Below, piece after piece: positions 18,063-27,512 of a DNA stretch of 59,815 bases. The notes beneath the pieces are model-generated. The model saw nothing but the letters and a program-made list of their open reading frames with translations. It had not been told where the DNA came from and made no database searches. Every line of letters begins with the position of its first letter. Within the stretch, counting starts at the first letter, position 1. This stretch comes from Candidatus Endomicrobiellum neotermitis. GTDB taxonomy: Bacteria; Elusimicrobiota; Endomicrobiia; Endomicrobiales; Endomicrobiaceae. Made by a program: the position numbers and the translations under genes. The stretch covers positions 1 through 59,815 of the forward strand of contig JAITDW010000002.1 in the NCBI GenBank assembly GCA_031282355.1, given 5' to 3'.

Positions 18063-18407
18063 GTGGAATCAAGAGCAGTAGCAAAATTTGTTAGATTTAG
18101 CCCAAGAAAAGTAAATAGTGTCCTTACTGTTATTAGGAATAAACGAGTTGAGGAAGCTCTTGAAATTCTTTCTTTTCTTCAAAAATCTGCAGCAATGCTT
18201 GTTACTAAAGTTTTAAGGAGTGCTGTTGCAAATATGGGAAAAATTGATGATTATTCCTTAATTAGAATTAAGGAAGCATGGGTTGGAAATGGGCCTATAT
18301 TAAAAAGGATAAGGCCAGGACCTATGGGAAGGAGTATGCCAATCAAGAAAAGAACATCACATTTAACTATAGTTGTTACAAATGCGTTAGTGAAAAATAA
18401 AGAATGA
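18063..18407 (+). CDS. rplV: 50S ribosomal protein L22
   Basis: 114 residues from GTG 18063 (MESRAVAKFVRFSPRKVN). An in-frame GTG at 18054 lies inside the ribosome-binding site AAGGTG (18051-18056), so the downstream GTG, 6 bases away, is chosen. The long tunnel-lining hairpin is visible near the C-terminus (GPILKRIRPGPMGRSMPIKKRTSHLTIV), the region where macrolide-resistance changes occur in other bacteria; nothing stands out. Position between rpsS and rpsC is standard. Confidence 0.96.
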   Translation: MESRAVAKFVRFSPRKVNSVLTVIRNKRVEEALEILSFLQKSAAMLVTKVLRSAVANMGKIDDYSLIRIKEAWVGNGPILKRIRPGPMGRSMPIKKRTSHLTIVVTNALVKNKE

Positions 18408-18467
18408 TAATATAGTTTATTGTGTAGGTTATGAGATTTTGTGTATAAATTTCAAAGAAGGTGAAAA

Positions 18468-19181
18468 ATGGGGCATAAAATACATCCAAAGAGTATAAGA
18501 TTAGGGTATACTAAAGATTGGGAATCTAGATGGTTTAATTTAAGAGAAATGCCTAGTTTTATAGAAGAAGATTACCGTATAAGAATATACTTGAAGGATA
18601 AACTTAAGTTAGCTTCTGTTTCAAAAATTGGTATAGAAAGACCTGGTAAGTATTTGCGTATAAATGTTTATACATCTCGTCCCGGAGTTGTGATAGGAAA
18701 AGGTGGCCAAGGTATTGAAAATTTAAAAAAAGATATTGAGTCAATGACTATAAAAAAGGTTTCCATAAATATTGTAGAAATTAAAAAACCTGAAATTGAT
18801 GCTCAACTTGTAGCTGAAAATATTGCGTTTCAGCTGGAAAAACAAATTGCTTTTAGAAGAGTAATGAAGAAAGCAATAGAGAAAGCAATGATATCTGGAG
18901 CAAATGGTGTAAAAATAATGATTTCAGGAAGACTTGGTGGTGCTGAAATCGCAAGAACTGAATGGCTTAAAGAAGGTAGAGTCCCTCTACAAACTTTTAG
19001 AGCTGATATAAATTATGGTTTCACTGAAGCTTGTACGACTATGGGGCGTATAGGTGTAAAGGTTTGGATATTTAAGAAAGAATTTTTAAAAGAAATAGCT
19101 ACTAAAGAACTGGTTAAAGAAATAAAAAACACAATAGATGATACTTCTTTAATAGAAGAACAAATTAAAAATAAGAAGTAA
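18468..19181 (+). CDS. rpsC: 30S ribosomal protein S3
   Basis: 237 residues. N-terminal MGHKIHPKSIRLG, then the KH domain with VVIGKGGQGIENLKKDI at about residues 73-89, then the C-terminal domain with SGRLGGAEIARTEW. S3 forms part of the mRNA entry channel and its helicase site. AAGGTGAAAA precedes ATG 18468. Length is typical, with a lysine-rich tail. Confidence 0.97.
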   Translation: MGHKIHPKSIRLGYTKDWESRWFNLREMPSFIEEDYRIRIYLKDKLKLASVSKIGIERPGKYLRINVYTSRPGVVIGKGGQGIENLKKDIESMTIKKVSINIVEIKKPEIDAQLVAENIAFQLEKQIAFRRVMKKAIEKAMISGANGVKIMISGRLGGAEIARTEWLKEGRVPLQTFRADINYGFTEACTTMGRIGVKVWIFKKEFLKEIATKELVKEIKNTIDDTSLIEEQIKNKK

Positions 19182-19213
19182 AATGTAAGTTAAAAAAGGA
19201 TATTTGAAGTATT

Positions 19214-19624
19214 ATGTTAATGCCAAAGAGAATTAAATATAGAAAAATGCATAGAGGAAGAATGAAAGGTAGAGCTAAAGGTGGTACATATTTAGCTTTC
19301 GGTAAATATGGTCTTCAGGCTCTTGAACCGGTGTGGATGAGTAGTAACCAAATAGAGTCTGCTCGTATAGTATTGTCAAAATTTGTGAAAAAAGGTGGAA
19401 AAATTTGGATTAGAATATTCCCTGATAAGCCAATCACTAAAAAGCCTGCTGAAACAAGAATGGGAAAGGGAAAAGGCGATCCGCAGTTTTGGGTTGCTGT
19501 AGTTAAACCTGGTAGAGTAATATTTGAAATTGACGGAATTTCTGCGATAGAAGCTAAGAAAGCTTTAGTTCTCGCTTCGAATAAGCTTCCAATACACACG
19601 AAAATTTTAATAAGGGCTGACTAA
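19214..19624 (+). CDS. rplP: 50S ribosomal protein L16
   Basis: 136 residues ([15 protein letters not shown]...). L16 organises the A-site tRNA elbow and the central protuberance. Conserved [17 protein letters not shown] and [24 protein letters not shown] are present. ATG 19214 is chosen over ATG 19220 because L16 proteins commonly begin with one or two residues before PKR and the upstream GAAG and AAGGA elements are closer. It precedes rpmC by 11 bases. Confidence 0.96.
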   Translation: MLMPKRIKYRKMHRGRMKGRAKGGTYLAFGKYGLQALEPVWMSSNQIESARIVLSKFVKKGGKIWIRIFPDKPITKKPAETRMGKGKGDPQFWVAVVKPGRVIFEIDGISAIEAKKALVLASNKLPIHTKILIRAD

Positions 19625-19635
19625 TTGAGGTTAAG

Positions 19636-19878
19636 ATGAAGCGTAAAGATTGGAATGAAATAAAGAATATGTCTACTTCAGAACTTGCTACAAAACTTAC
19701 TAGTCTACAAGATAGTATTTTTAGGTTACGGTTTCGTAATTCTACATCTCAAATAAAAAATCCTATTGCGATAAGATATATTAAGAAAGATATAGCGAAA
19801 ATAAAAACGCTTATTGCTGAAAAGGGTAAGGTACAAATAGATAAAAATAGGAAGGTTATAGATGCAAGAAGAACGTAA
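19636..19878 (+). CDS. rpmC: 50S ribosomal protein L29
   Basis: 80 residues, somewhat longer than the usual 60-70. A two-helix protein at the tunnel exit next to L23, with the typical pattern LATKLTSLQDSIFRLRFRNSTSQIKNP then IRYIKKDIAKIKTLI. GAGG lies about 7 bases before ATG 19636. Its last 17 bases overlap the start of rpsQ, which suggests translational coupling. The extra residues are the charged C-terminal tail ([18 protein letters not shown]). Confidence 0.94.
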   Translation: MKRKDWNEIKNMSTSELATKLTSLQDSIFRLRFRNSTSQIKNPIAIRYIKKDIAKIKTLIAEKGKVQIDKNRKVIDARRT

Positions 19879-20128
19879 AAAACGTAAGTATCGTGTTGGT
19901 TTTGTTGTAAGTAATAGTAAAGATGGTAAGACGAAGTATGTTTCTGTTAAAAGAACTTATCGTCATTTTTTATATGATCGTGTGGTCCGTAGTAATAATA
20001 AATTTGCTGTACATGATGAAAATGGTATTTCTAATATAGGAGATATGGTTAGAATAATTGAATCGAGACCGCTTTCAAAGACTAAAAAATGGATTATAGT
20101 CAAAGTTTTAAATAAAGGATTATTGTAA
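19862..20128 (+). CDS. rpsQ: 30S ribosomal protein S17
   Basis: 88 residues. OB-fold 16S-binding protein with the core [20 protein letters not shown] then [23 protein letters not shown] and the [14 protein letters not shown] segment. ATG 19862 lies inside the end of rpmC with GAAGG at 19851-19855 as ribosome-binding site, so the overlap is genuine. Normal in size and content. Confidence 0.96.
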   Translation: MQEERKKRKYRVGFVVSNSKDGKTKYVSVKRTYRHFLYDRVVRSNNKFAVHDENGISNIGDMVRIIESRPLSKTKKWIIVKVLNKGLL

Positions 20129-20168
20129 GTTTGTATTTTTTCTGTTTTTAGAGAGAGAGGATATTTAT

Positions 20169-20537
20169 ATGATTCAAGAAAGAACTATTTTGAACGTTGC
20201 TGATAATTCAGGAGCAAGGAAAATTCGTTGCTTTAGAGTTACAAAAGGATTGAGACGTCGTTATGCTAGTATAGGAGATGTAATACATGCATCGGTTCGA
20301 GATGCATTAGCACATGCAAGCATTCGAAAGGGTGATATTGTAAAAGCTGTAGTGGTGCGTACAGTTAAAGAAATTAGGCGTAAAGATGGGACATATATTA
20401 AATTTGATGATAATGCAGCTGTCATTATAAATGATGACGGAGAACCTAAAGGAACTCGCATTTTTGGGCCAATAGCTAGAGAATTAAGGGAAACTGGCTA
20501 CACTAAAATAGTATCTTTAGCATCAGAAGTAGTGTAA
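20169..20537 (+). CDS. rplN: 50S ribosomal protein L14
   Basis: 122 residues. Begins [19 protein letters not shown], the L14 signature. L14 sits at the subunit interface and is the docking site for the silencing factor RsfS. The middle contains [37 protein letters not shown] and the end [12 protein letters not shown] 20169 is behind a GAGAGAGG tract. Opens the spc part of the cluster. Confidence 0.97.
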   Translation: MIQERTILNVADNSGARKIRCFRVTKGLRRRYASIGDVIHASVRDALAHASIRKGDIVKAVVVRTVKEIRRKDGTYIKFDDNAAVIINDDGEPKGTRIFGPIARELRETGYTKIVSLASEVV

Positions 20538-20606
20538 ATATGAGCTTCGAAATAATATATTTTTTATAAATAAAAAGATAAAAATAAAATAAGGTGTGTT
20601 TATTTA

Positions 20607-20921
20607 ATGTTAAAAATTAAAAAAAAAGATAACGTGTTGATTCTATCTGGAAAAGATAGAGGAAAAAAGGGCGAAGTTCTTGATGTTTTTCCTAAAAAAG
20701 GTAAGGTCATTGTTTCAAAAGTTAATTTTATTAAGAAACATCTTAAAACTACACAAAAACAATCTGGAGGAATTTACGAAAAAGAAGCTCCTATTTACGT
20801 GAGTAAAGTTATGCTTCTATGCCCTAAATGTATGCAAGCTTCAAGACCTAGATTTGATACACTCTCAGATAGTGGTAAAAAGGTAAGAATATGTCGTAAA
20901 TGTAGAGAAACGATAGTTTAA
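20607..20921 (+). CDS. rplX: 50S ribosomal protein L24, Cys4 type
   Basis: 104 residues. The KOW motif is near the N-terminus (KDNVLILSGKDRGKKGEVLDV). The C-terminal part carries two Cys-x2-Cys knuckles (LCPKC at about 71-75 and ICRKC at about 95-99), a zinc-ribbon-like arrangement seen in many but not all L24 proteins. L24 initiates 50S assembly with L3. ATG 20607 has AAGGTG about 13 bases upstream, a rather long spacing. Confidence 0.96.
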   Translation: MLKIKKKDNVLILSGKDRGKKGEVLDVFPKKGKVIVSKVNFIKKHLKTTQKQSGGIYEKEAPIYVSKVMLLCPKCMQASRPRFDTLSDSGKKVRICRKCRETIV

Positions 20922-20967
20922 CATAAATATATAAAGTTTGTAGTTATAGTTTATAAAGAGGGAAACA

Positions 20968-21513
20968 ATGAATAGGCCTCGTTTAAAAGAGTTTTATCAG
21001 AAAAATGCGATTGTTGAATTGAAAAAACAGTTTGGTTTTAGAAACATACATCAAATTCCTAAAATTATAAAAATTGTTGTAAATATGGGGTTAAGCGAAG
21101 CAAAGGAAGACATTAAAGTTTTGGATGTTGCAATTACGGAACTTGCAGCCATAACAGGACAGAAACCTATAATTTGTCGTGCAAAACGATCAATATCGAA
21201 TTTTAAATTGCGGCAAGGAATGCCTATAGGAATTAAAGTTACACTCAGAAATGCTATTATGTATGAGTTTTTAGATAGGTTTGTAAATACAGCAATACCG
21301 CGTATAAGAGATTTTAGAGGTATTGAACCTGACTGTTTTGACGGGCGAGGTAATTTTAATTTCGGTGTTGTTGAACAGTATATTTTTCCAGAAATTAATG
21401 TTGAAAAATCAGATAAAACTAAAGGGATGAATATTAGTATAGTTACAACAGCATGTAACAATGAACATGCAAAAGCACTGCTAAAGTCTCTTGGTATGCC
21501 GTTTAAAAATTAA
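20968..21513 (+). CDS. rplE: 50S ribosomal protein L5
   Basis: 181 residues. Binds 5S rRNA and forms the B1b bridge to S13. The family blocks are all there: [44 protein letters not shown] and [10 protein letters not shown], then [28 protein letters not shown] precedes ATG 20968. An unrelated antisense frame of 136 codons inside it is a shadow. Confidence 0.97.
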   Translation: MNRPRLKEFYQKNAIVELKKQFGFRNIHQIPKIIKIVVNMGLSEAKEDIKVLDVAITELAAITGQKPIICRAKRSISNFKLRQGMPIGIKVTLRNAIMYEFLDRFVNTAIPRIRDFRGIEPDCFDGRGNFNFGVVEQYIFPEINVEKSDKTKGMNISIVTTACNNEHAKALLKSLGMPFKN

Positions 21514-21544
21514 AATATTTCATAATAATAAAAGGATGTTTTTT

Positions 21545-21730
21545 ATGGCAACAACCTCAGCAGAAGCAAAGGTACGTAAACTTCAAAAATTTACAACGCG
21601 GTGTAGAAATAGATGTCGCATATGTGGAAGGCCTCGTGGTTTTTATAGAGATTTTGGATTATGTAGAATATGTTTACGTAAATTAGCACATAACGGGGAA
21701 ATACCTGGTGTTATGAAATCAAGTTGGTAG
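21545..21730 (+). CDS. rpsZ: 30S ribosomal protein S14, zinc type
   Basis: 61 residues from ATG 21545, 8 bases after AAAGGA (21531-21536). The frame open upstream to 21491 overlaps rplE and adds unrelated residues, so it is rejected. The zinc ribbon C24-x2-C27 ... C40-x2-C43 identifies the short zinc-dependent form (S14p type Z) and not the ~100-residue zinc-free form. S14 sits in the 30S head. Located between rplE and rpsH as usual. Confidence 0.96.
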   Translation: MATTSAEAKVRKLQKFTTRCRNRCRICGRPRGFYRDFGLCRICLRKLAHNGEIPGVMKSSW

Positions 21731-21751
21731 AAACTTAAAAGAGGTTTATTT

Positions 21752-22150
21752 ATGGTTACAGATCAAATATCGGATATGTTTGTTCGTATTCGTAATGCAA
21801 ATGCAAAATTGCATGAAAAAGTCGATATTCCTTTTTCTAAATTTAAATTTGAAGTTGCAAGAGTTTTAAAAGAAGAAGGATATATTATGAATTATAGGAG
21901 TATCGAAAATCACAAGAAACATAAAACTTTAAGGATTTACCTTAAATATACAAATAATAAGAATGCGGTTCTTCAAGGAATAAAAAGAGTTTCAAAACCA
22001 AGCTTAAGAGTATATAGATGTTATGTAGATATACCTAAAACAGTTAATGGGTTAGGTACTACTATTGTTTCTACATCTAAAGGATTGATGACTGATAAGC
22101 AAGCAAAAAGAAATAAGATTGGAGGAGAAATCCTTGGATATGTTTGGTAG
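21752..22150 (+). CDS. rpsH: 30S ribosomal protein S8
   Basis: 132 residues. A primary 16S rRNA binder of the platform that controls spc operon translation in E. coli. The N-terminal ISDMFVRIRNANAKLHEKVDIPFSKFK and the C-terminal STSKGLMTDKQAKRNKIGGEILGYVW are diagnostic. AGAGG lies about 8 bases before ATG 21752. Ordinary sequence; followed by a 104-base AT-rich gap. Confidence 0.97.
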   Translation: MVTDQISDMFVRIRNANAKLHEKVDIPFSKFKFEVARVLKEEGYIMNYRSIENHKKHKTLRIYLKYTNNKNAVLQGIKRVSKPSLRVYRCYVDIPKTVNGLGTTIVSTSKGLMTDKQAKRNKIGGEILGYVW

Positions 22151-22254
22151 GTTTCGTAAAATAGATAAAAAAGTAAAAAGTCTTTTATACAAATATTTTA
22201 AAAGCAATTATTGTGTGTGTTTTATTAAAAATTTTATACTGAGGGTCAAGTAAA

Positions 22255-22824
22255 ATGAGCCGTTTAGGTAAGAAGTTAGTACATATACCTGAAAAGGTTG
22301 ATGTAGAGTTTAGTGGTGGAGTATTAAATGTAAAAGGACCTATGGGAATGGTTTCACAGGTTATAGATAAAAGGATAAATATAAAAAAAGTTAATGACAA
22401 TAATATTTTTATTGAAACACTTGGAGATTCACGTGAGCATAACGCGTTTCGTGGACTCACGAGGGGGTTGGTAGTTAATATGTTTGAAGGTGTTACAAGA
22501 GGTTTTAAAAAAGAATTAGAAGCAATAGGGCTTGGTTATAAAATAAATGTAGAAAATGACAAAAAATTAGTAATGGCGGTTGGTTTTTCACATATGGTGA
22601 GTCTTGATATTCCATTGAGTGTAAAGGTTACTGTAACTCTTACATCGGATAAAAATATTTTGATCAGTGTAACAGGAATTGATAAATGTGAAGTTGGAGC
22701 TTTTGCTGCTAAGATAAGAGACGTAAAGCCACCAGATGCCTATAAAGGATTTGGTGTGAGGTATCTTGGTGAAAAAATTATAAAAAAAGCTGGTAAAACT
22801 GCTACGAGTTCAGGTAAGAAATAA
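22255..22824 (+). CDS. rplF: 50S ribosomal protein L6
   Basis: 189 residues. Two tandem repeats of the L6 fold; MSRLGKKLVHIPEKV at the start, EAIGLGYKI near the domain boundary, and the rRNA-binding C-terminal block RDVKPPDAYKGFGVRYLGE. It lies near the factor-binding centre by the sarcin-ricin loop. GAGGGTC precedes ATG 22255. It carries a short lysine-rich tail (about ten residues longer than E. coli). Confidence 0.97.
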   Translation: MSRLGKKLVHIPEKVDVEFSGGVLNVKGPMGMVSQVIDKRINIKKVNDNNIFIETLGDSREHNAFRGLTRGLVVNMFEGVTRGFKKELEAIGLGYKINVENDKKLVMAVGFSHMVSLDIPLSVKVTVTLTSDKNILISVTGIDKCEVGAFAAKIRDVKPPDAYKGFGVRYLGEKIIKKAGKTATSSGKK

Positions 22825-22883
22825 TTTTTATTGTATTAGGTTATTTTTTAATAAATATTTATAGATGTAAAAAGGATTGTTAG

Positions 22884-23243
22884 GTGAAAAATTCATATAA
22901 GAGATTTAATTATCGTGTAAAAAGGGTTAGACGTAAAATTAAAGGTACAGGTGATAGACCGCGTTTAAGTGTTTACCGTGGACATAAACATATTTATGCG
23001 CAAATCATTAATGATATCAAAGGAGTGACTATTGTATCAGCATCAACGTTGTCACCAGAATTTAAAATAAAATTAAATACTAGTAATACTGTATATGCAG
23101 CTGAACATGTTGGAAATTTAATTGCGAAGAAAGCAATTAAAAAAGGAATAAGAAAAATTGTTTTTGATCGCAGGGGATATACGTATACAGGTAAAATTAA
23201 AACTTTAGCTGATGCTGTAAGAAAACATGGATTAGAATTTTAA
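22884..23243 (+). CDS. rplR: 50S ribosomal protein L18
   Basis: 119 residues from GTG 22884, 7 bases after AAGGA; no suitable ATG exists. L18 binds 5S rRNA with L5. Conserved GTGDRPRLSVYRGHKHIYAQII at about residues 21-42 and RRGYTYTGKIKTLADAVRKHGLEF at the end. The residues before the core are very basic (YRVKRVRRKIKG), as is normal for the 5S-binding N-terminus. Confidence 0.96.
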   Translation: MKNSYKRFNYRVKRVRRKIKGTGDRPRLSVYRGHKHIYAQIINDIKGVTIVSASTLSPEFKIKLNTSNTVYAAEHVGNLIAKKAIKKGIRKIVFDRRGYTYTGKIKTLADAVRKHGLEF

Positions 23244-23308
23244 TAGAGTTTTGTTTTTTACGATACAAAAGGCATTTTTAAATTACATTAAAATAGTTTT
23301 GGGGGGAT

Positions 23309-23818
23309 ATGTTGGGTGAACATTTAGTACGACAACGACAAAATAATAATTCTTTCAAAGAATTTGTGGTTGCTGTTAATAGAGTTTCAAAAGTTGTAAA
23401 AGGTGGTAAAAGATTTTCTTTTAATGCTTTAGTAGTAGTTGGTGATGGAGCTGGAAAAGTTGGGTGTGGTCTTGGAAAAGCAAATGAAGTCCAGGTTGCA
23501 ATTCAAAAAGGCAGTACTCAGGCCTCAAAGCATATGGTTTCAATAGTTCTTAAAGGTAGTACCATACCACATGAAATAATCGGTATTTCTGGTTCAGGAA
23601 AAGTTTTTCTTAAACCGGCTGCTCCTGGTACCGGTGTTATTGCTGGTGGTGCAATTAGAATGGTACTTGAAGTTGTTGGAATCAAAGATATTCTTACAAA
23701 ATCAATACGTTCTTCAAATTCTTTCAATATAGTTCGTGCAACAATAGAAGGCCTTAAAGCTCTTCGTTCAAAAGAGAATGTCGCTAAAATCAGGGAAAAA
23801 AAAGTTGAGGAAATATGA
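23309..23818 (+). CDS. rpsE: 30S ribosomal protein S5
   Basis: 169 residues. A double-stranded-RNA-binding-like N-domain with [23 protein letters not shown] and the C-domain with [26 protein letters not shown]5 helps decode and opens mRNA structure together with S3 and S4. The start is uncertain by one codon: ATG 23309 lies only 2 bases after the GGGGGG tract (23301-23306), so TTG 23312 is also possible. The gene overlaps rplO by 4 bases, leaving no room for rpmD (L30), which usually sits between them. Confidence 0.96.
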   Translation: MLGEHLVRQRQNNNSFKEFVVAVNRVSKVVKGGKRFSFNALVVVGDGAGKVGCGLGKANEVQVAIQKGSTQASKHMVSIVLKGSTIPHEIIGISGSGKVFLKPAAPGTGVIAGGAIRMVLEVVGIKDILTKSIRSSNSFNIVRATIEGLKALRSKENVAKIREKKVEEI

Positions 23819-24261
23819 TAAATTTATCTAATTTAAAACCTGCAAAGAATTCGAAACATAGAAAAAAAATTATTGGACGTGGTGTTGGTTCTGGACATGG
23901 TCGTACTTCTACGCGTGGCACTAAAGGTCAGAAATCACGCACAGGTGATGGCTCTAAAAAAATAGGGTTTGAAGGAGGGCAAATGCCAATTTTTAGGAGG
24001 GTCCCTAAGAGAGGTTTTAATAATAGTATGTTTCGTAAAAAATACGAAATTGTCAATGTTAGTAGTTTAAATAAATTTGAAATCGGGACTGAAATTACCC
24101 CATCAGTATTAAAAGATGCTGGTATCATTCAGAAAAAATTTGTAAAAATTTTAGCTGTTGGTGATATAACAAAACCTCTAACTGTCACAGCAAATGCCTT
24201 TTCAAAAGCTGCTATTAAGAAAATTGAATCATCTGGTGGTAAAGTAAAAAATATTAGATAA
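23815..24261 (+). CDS. rplO: 50S ribosomal protein L15
   Basis: 148 residues. The Gly/Arg/Lys-rich N-terminus ([19 protein letters not shown]) winds through 23S rRNA; the globular C-domain follows. ATG 23815 overlaps the rpsE stop in ATGA, so the two are translationally coupled, with GAGGAAAT upstream. The direct rpsE-rplO junction shows that rpmD is missing from its usual site. Confidence 0.97.
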   Translation: MINLSNLKPAKNSKHRKKIIGRGVGSGHGRTSTRGTKGQKSRTGDGSKKIGFEGGQMPIFRRVPKRGFNNSMFRKKYEIVNVSSLNKFEIGTEITPSVLKDAGIIQKKFVKILAVGDITKPLTVTANAFSKAAIKKIESSGGKVKNIR

Positions 24262-24334
24262 AATTAAAAAAGAATAAATAATTTCATGTTATTTTTATAT
24301 AAATTACTATGACTTCCTTCGTAGGTACTAAAAA

Positions 24335-25690
24335 ATGAGAATGTTGAAAGATTTTCTTGGTGTTTTTAAATTAAATGAACTTAAAAAAAGATTGTTTTTC
24401 ACGATATTACTCATTGTTGTATACCGAATAGGAGTAACAATTCCTATTCCTGGTGTTAACATTGAAGCTGTTAGATCACTGTTTTCTGCTCAATCTAATG
24501 GTTTTTTTAATTTTCTAGATATATTTTCAGGTGGTGCCATTAACAGGATGTCAATTTTTTCTGTAGGCATTATACCATATATTAATGCGTCTATTATAAT
24601 GAGCTTGATACAAAGTGCGCATATTTTTCCATATTTTGATAAGTTTGCAGAAAATGGAGAAACAGGAAGAAAAAAAATTACACAGATAACAAGGTACGGT
24701 GCCCTTATCCTTGGTGCAGTACAATCTTTTGCTCTAGCTATAGCAATGACTAAAATGCCTGCTGCGTTTTCTAGTGTTGTTCTTGATCCATCATGGCAAT
24801 GGATTATTTTAACAGTTTTTACACTCCTTGCAGGTAGTATTTTAATTATGTGGCTTGGGGAACAGGTTACTGAAAGAGGTATAGGGAATGGTATTTCGCT
24901 TATAATTTTTGCTGGAATAGTTGAAAAACTTCCACGTGCAATATTAAAAGTTGCAAAACTTTTACAGAGTAAAGAAATTCAAATTTTATATGTTCTAACT
25001 TTTCTTGCTGTTATAATCATTGTTTTGATTTCAGTAATTTGGATTGAAACAGCACAAAGAAAAATACCAATACATTATGCAAAAAGGGTAGTTGGAAGAA
25101 AAATGTATAATAGTCAAATGTCATTTTTACCAGTAAAAGTCGATCAGTCAGGTGTTATTTCTGTAATATTTTCGGTATCAATTTTGTCTGTACCATTAAC
25201 TATAGCACAATTTGCTCCAAAATTTACAATATTAGGATTTCCTGTGGCTAAAAAAATTACTGAAGTATTTAATTCCGGTTCTTTAATATACAGTATAATG
25301 TGTGCATCTCTAATTATTTTTTTCTGTTATTTTTATAACTCCATATCTTTCAATCCAAAAGATTTAGCTGAAAATATAAAAAAATTTGGTGGTTTTATTC
25401 CAGGTGTAAGACCTGGAAATTCTACTTCTTTATATATACAAAGAGTTTTAGAAAGGGTCACTTTATGCGGTGCGTTGTTCGTTGCATCTATTGCTATTTT
25501 ACCAGATTGTTTACGTACAGCGATGAATATACCGTTTTTTTTGGGTGGAACATCATTACTTATTGCTGTGGGTGTCTCCTTGGATACAATAGGACAAATG
25601 GAATCATATATTATAATGCATCAATATGAAGGATTTATGAAAAAAGGATATGTAAAAAGAAAATGGTTTCATAATAAGATAGATTCGTGA
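24335..25690 (+). CDS. secY: Protein translocase subunit SecY
   Basis: 451 residues with about ten hydrophobic membrane spans. SecY is the channel through which the Sec pathway moves or inserts proteins. Diagnostic parts are ELKKRLFFTILLIVVYRIG at the first membrane segment, the plug/TM2 region with FFNFLDIFSGGAINRMSIFSVGIIPYINASII, and the cytosolic loops RRIPIHYAKR-like (QRKIPIHYAKRV) and GGFIPGVRPG. ATG 24335 is 8 bases after AGGT. It follows rplO by 73 bases and overlaps adk by 4 bases. secE is not in the window. Confidence 0.97.
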   Translation: MRMLKDFLGVFKLNELKKRLFFTILLIVVYRIGVTIPIPGVNIEAVRSLFSAQSNGFFNFLDIFSGGAINRMSIFSVGIIPYINASIIMSLIQSAHIFPYFDKFAENGETGRKKITQITRYGALILGAVQSFALAIAMTKMPAAFSSVVLDPSWQWIILTVFTLLAGSILIMWLGEQVTERGIGNGISLIIFAGIVEKLPRAILKVAKLLQSKEIQILYVLTFLAVIIIVLISVIWIETAQRKIPIHYAKRVVGRKMYNSQMSFLPVKVDQSGVISVIFSVSILSVPLTIAQFAPKFTILGFPVAKKITEVFNSGSLIYSIMCASLIIFFCYFYNSISFNPKDLAENIKKFGGFIPGVRPGNSTSLYIQRVLERVTLCGALFVASIAILPDCLRTAMNIPFFLGGTSLLIAVGVSLDTIGQMESYIIMHQYEGFMKKGYVKRKWFHNKIDS

Positions 25691-26337
25691 ATTATATACT
25701 TTTAGGTCCTCCAGGCGCTGGTAAAGGTACGCAAGCAAAGAAAATAGTTGAATGTTTTGGTATGGTTCATTTATCTACTGGCGATGCATTTAGGGAATTC
25801 AAAAAATTCAGCAAAGTTTTAGATAAATTTCTTTTATCAGGACATCTTGTTCCAGATAAAATAGTAATTACTGTAGTAAAAAAATATATTAATAAAAAAG
25901 ATCATATAGGTAGAGGGTTTCTGTTTGATGGGTTTCCTAGGACCATACAACAGGCTAAAGAATTGGATATAATACTTAAGTCTAAAAACTTAAAAATAGA
26001 TGCTGTTTTTTTAATAGATATATGTTTTGAAGAAGCTATTAAGAGAGTGATGAAAAGAAGAGTTTGTAAATGTGGAGCAAGTTATAATACAGAAGTATTT
26101 TATCAAGGAGAAGTTGAAAAATGCAATGTTTGTGGGTGTAGACTTATTCAGAGAAATGATGATGAAAAAGATATCGTTAAAAAGCGATTTAGTATTTATG
26201 AGAAACATTTAAATCCTTTAATTGAGTATTATAGAAAAGATAGAACACTTGTTAATATAAATGGTTCTCAAAATGAGGAAGATATTTTTGAGCAAATAAA
26301 AAAACAAATAAATAGATGTTGTCTAAGTAAACTTTAG
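25687..26337 (+). CDS. adk: Adenylate kinase, zinc-type LID
   Basis: 216 residues from GTG 25687, which overlaps the secY stop (GTGA); no clear ribosome-binding site, so re-initiation after secY is likely. It interconverts ATP+AMP and 2 ADP. P-loop GPPGAGKGT (residues 7-15), the AMP-site HLSTGD and the GFLFDGFPRT segment are present. The LID carries four Cys (127, 129, 146, 149), a zinc-type LID, but the first pair is C-x-C instead of the common C-x2-C. The long-LID form fits a 216-residue enzyme. The secY-adk-map order is the classical spc arrangement. Confidence 0.95.
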   Translation: MNYILLGPPGAGKGTQAKKIVECFGMVHLSTGDAFREFKKFSKVLDKFLLSGHLVPDKIVITVVKKYINKKDHIGRGFLFDGFPRTIQQAKELDIILKSKNLKIDAVFLIDICFEEAIKRVMKRRVCKCGASYNTEVFYQGEVEKCNVCGCRLIQRNDDEKDIVKKRFSIYEKHLNPLIEYYRKDRTLVNINGSQNEEDIFEQIKKQINRCCLSKL

Positions 26338-26405
26338 ATGTTATTTATTTTTACAGTTTTTATATCTGTTTTTATGTTATAAAAATATATTTTGAGGTGT
26401 AAATT

Positions 26406-27185
26406 TTGCTTTTTAGTAAACATATTGTAAAATTGAAAACAGTAAAAGAAGTTGAAAAAATGAAGATTGCTGGTAAGATTGTTGGAGAAATTTTAAAAAA
26501 ACTCGAAGATATAATAAAACCCGGAGTAACAACTAAAGAGATAGATATTTTTTCGGAACAATATATGAAGTCTTTAGGTGTCCTTCCAGCATTTTTAGGA
26601 GTAAAAGGTATAAATTGTCCATTTCCAGCATCATCATGTATTTCAAGGAATAATGAAGTAGTACATGGTATTCCAAATACTTCGTGTGTACTTAAATGTG
26701 GTGATATAGTTTCTGTGGATGTAGGTGTAATTTATGAAGGATATTATGGTGATGCTGCAAAGACATATGCAGTTGGCAATGTGTCAGATGTTGCTGAAAA
26801 ACTTCTTAGAGTTACTGAGAAATCTTTACAAAAAGGTGTTGAACATGCTTTACCTGGGAAAAAAATTGGTGATATCTCTTTTGCAATACAAGAAACTGTT
26901 GAACGTGCTGGTTTTTCGGTTGTGAGAGATTTTGTTGGACATGGAATAGGTAAAGTTTTACATGAAGCACCTCAAATTCCAAATTTCGGTAAAGCTGACA
27001 CAGGTATTGAATTACTTCCAGGTATGGTTCTTGCAATAGAGCCTATGGTGAACGTTGGTAGTTATGAGGTTTTTGTAGCAAATGATGGTTGGACAGTTTT
27101 TACGAAAGATGGTAGTTTGAGTGCTCATTTTGAGCATACTGTAGCAATAGTCGAAAATGGTTATGAAATTCTTACAAAGGTATAG
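26406..27185 (+). CDS. map: Methionine aminopeptidase, type I
   Basis: 259 residues from TTG 26406, which has GAGG at 26394-26397 eight bases upstream and no earlier or nearby better start. Removes the initiator Met from nascent proteins at the tunnel exit. All five metal ligands of the family can be placed: Asp in VSVDVGV, Asp in GDAAKTY, His in GHGIGK, Glu in AIEPMV and Glu in HFEHTV. The catalytic-pocket His (EVVHGIP) is also present. It lies 6 bases upstream of infA. Confidence 0.96.
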   Translation: MLFSKHIVKLKTVKEVEKMKIAGKIVGEILKKLEDIIKPGVTTKEIDIFSEQYMKSLGVLPAFLGVKGINCPFPASSCISRNNEVVHGIPNTSCVLKCGDIVSVDVGVIYEGYYGDAAKTYAVGNVSDVAEKLLRVTEKSLQKGVEHALPGKKIGDISFAIQETVERAGFSVVRDFVGHGIGKVLHEAPQIPNFGKADTGIELLPGMVLAIEPMVNVGSYEVFVANDGWTVFTKDGSLSAHFEHTVAIVENGYEILTKV

Positions 27186-27191
27186 GAATAA

Positions 27192-27410
27192 ATGAATAAA
27201 GAAGAAAAAATTATAGTTGATGGTAAGATTTTAGAATCTTTACCTGATACGATGTTCAAAGTAGAAATTGAAGGCGGGCATGTCATTTTAGCTCATATAT
27301 GTGGTAAGATGAGAATGCATTACATAAAAATTTTACAAGGTGATAGAGTGAAAGTTGAGCTTTCCCCATATGATTTAACAAGAGGAAGAATAATTTATAG
27401 AGAAAAATAA
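27192..27410 (+). CDS. infA: Translation initiation factor IF-1
   Basis: 72 residues, exactly the usual size. A single OB-fold domain that occupies the A site during initiation. Typical sequence: [21 protein letters not shown] then [33 protein letters not shown] 27192 is 6 bases after the map stop, so it is co-transcribed with map and rpmJ, as in many bacteria. Confidence 0.96.
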   Translation: MNKEEKIIVDGKILESLPDTMFKVEIEGGHVILAHICGKMRMHYIKILQGDRVKVELSPYDLTRGRIIYREK

Positions 27411-27512
27411 TTAGGTCACTTGCTATAAAGTTAATTGTTCAAACATAATGTTATTATGCGAGTATTTTTAAAGAGCTTAACAAAAACAAATTGTAAAAAA
27501 TGGAGTGTTTGT

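Noticed and set aside
27435-27512. N-terminal extension of L36
   Set aside because: Not part of the L36 family; the ribosome-binding site and 37-residue length place the start at 27513.
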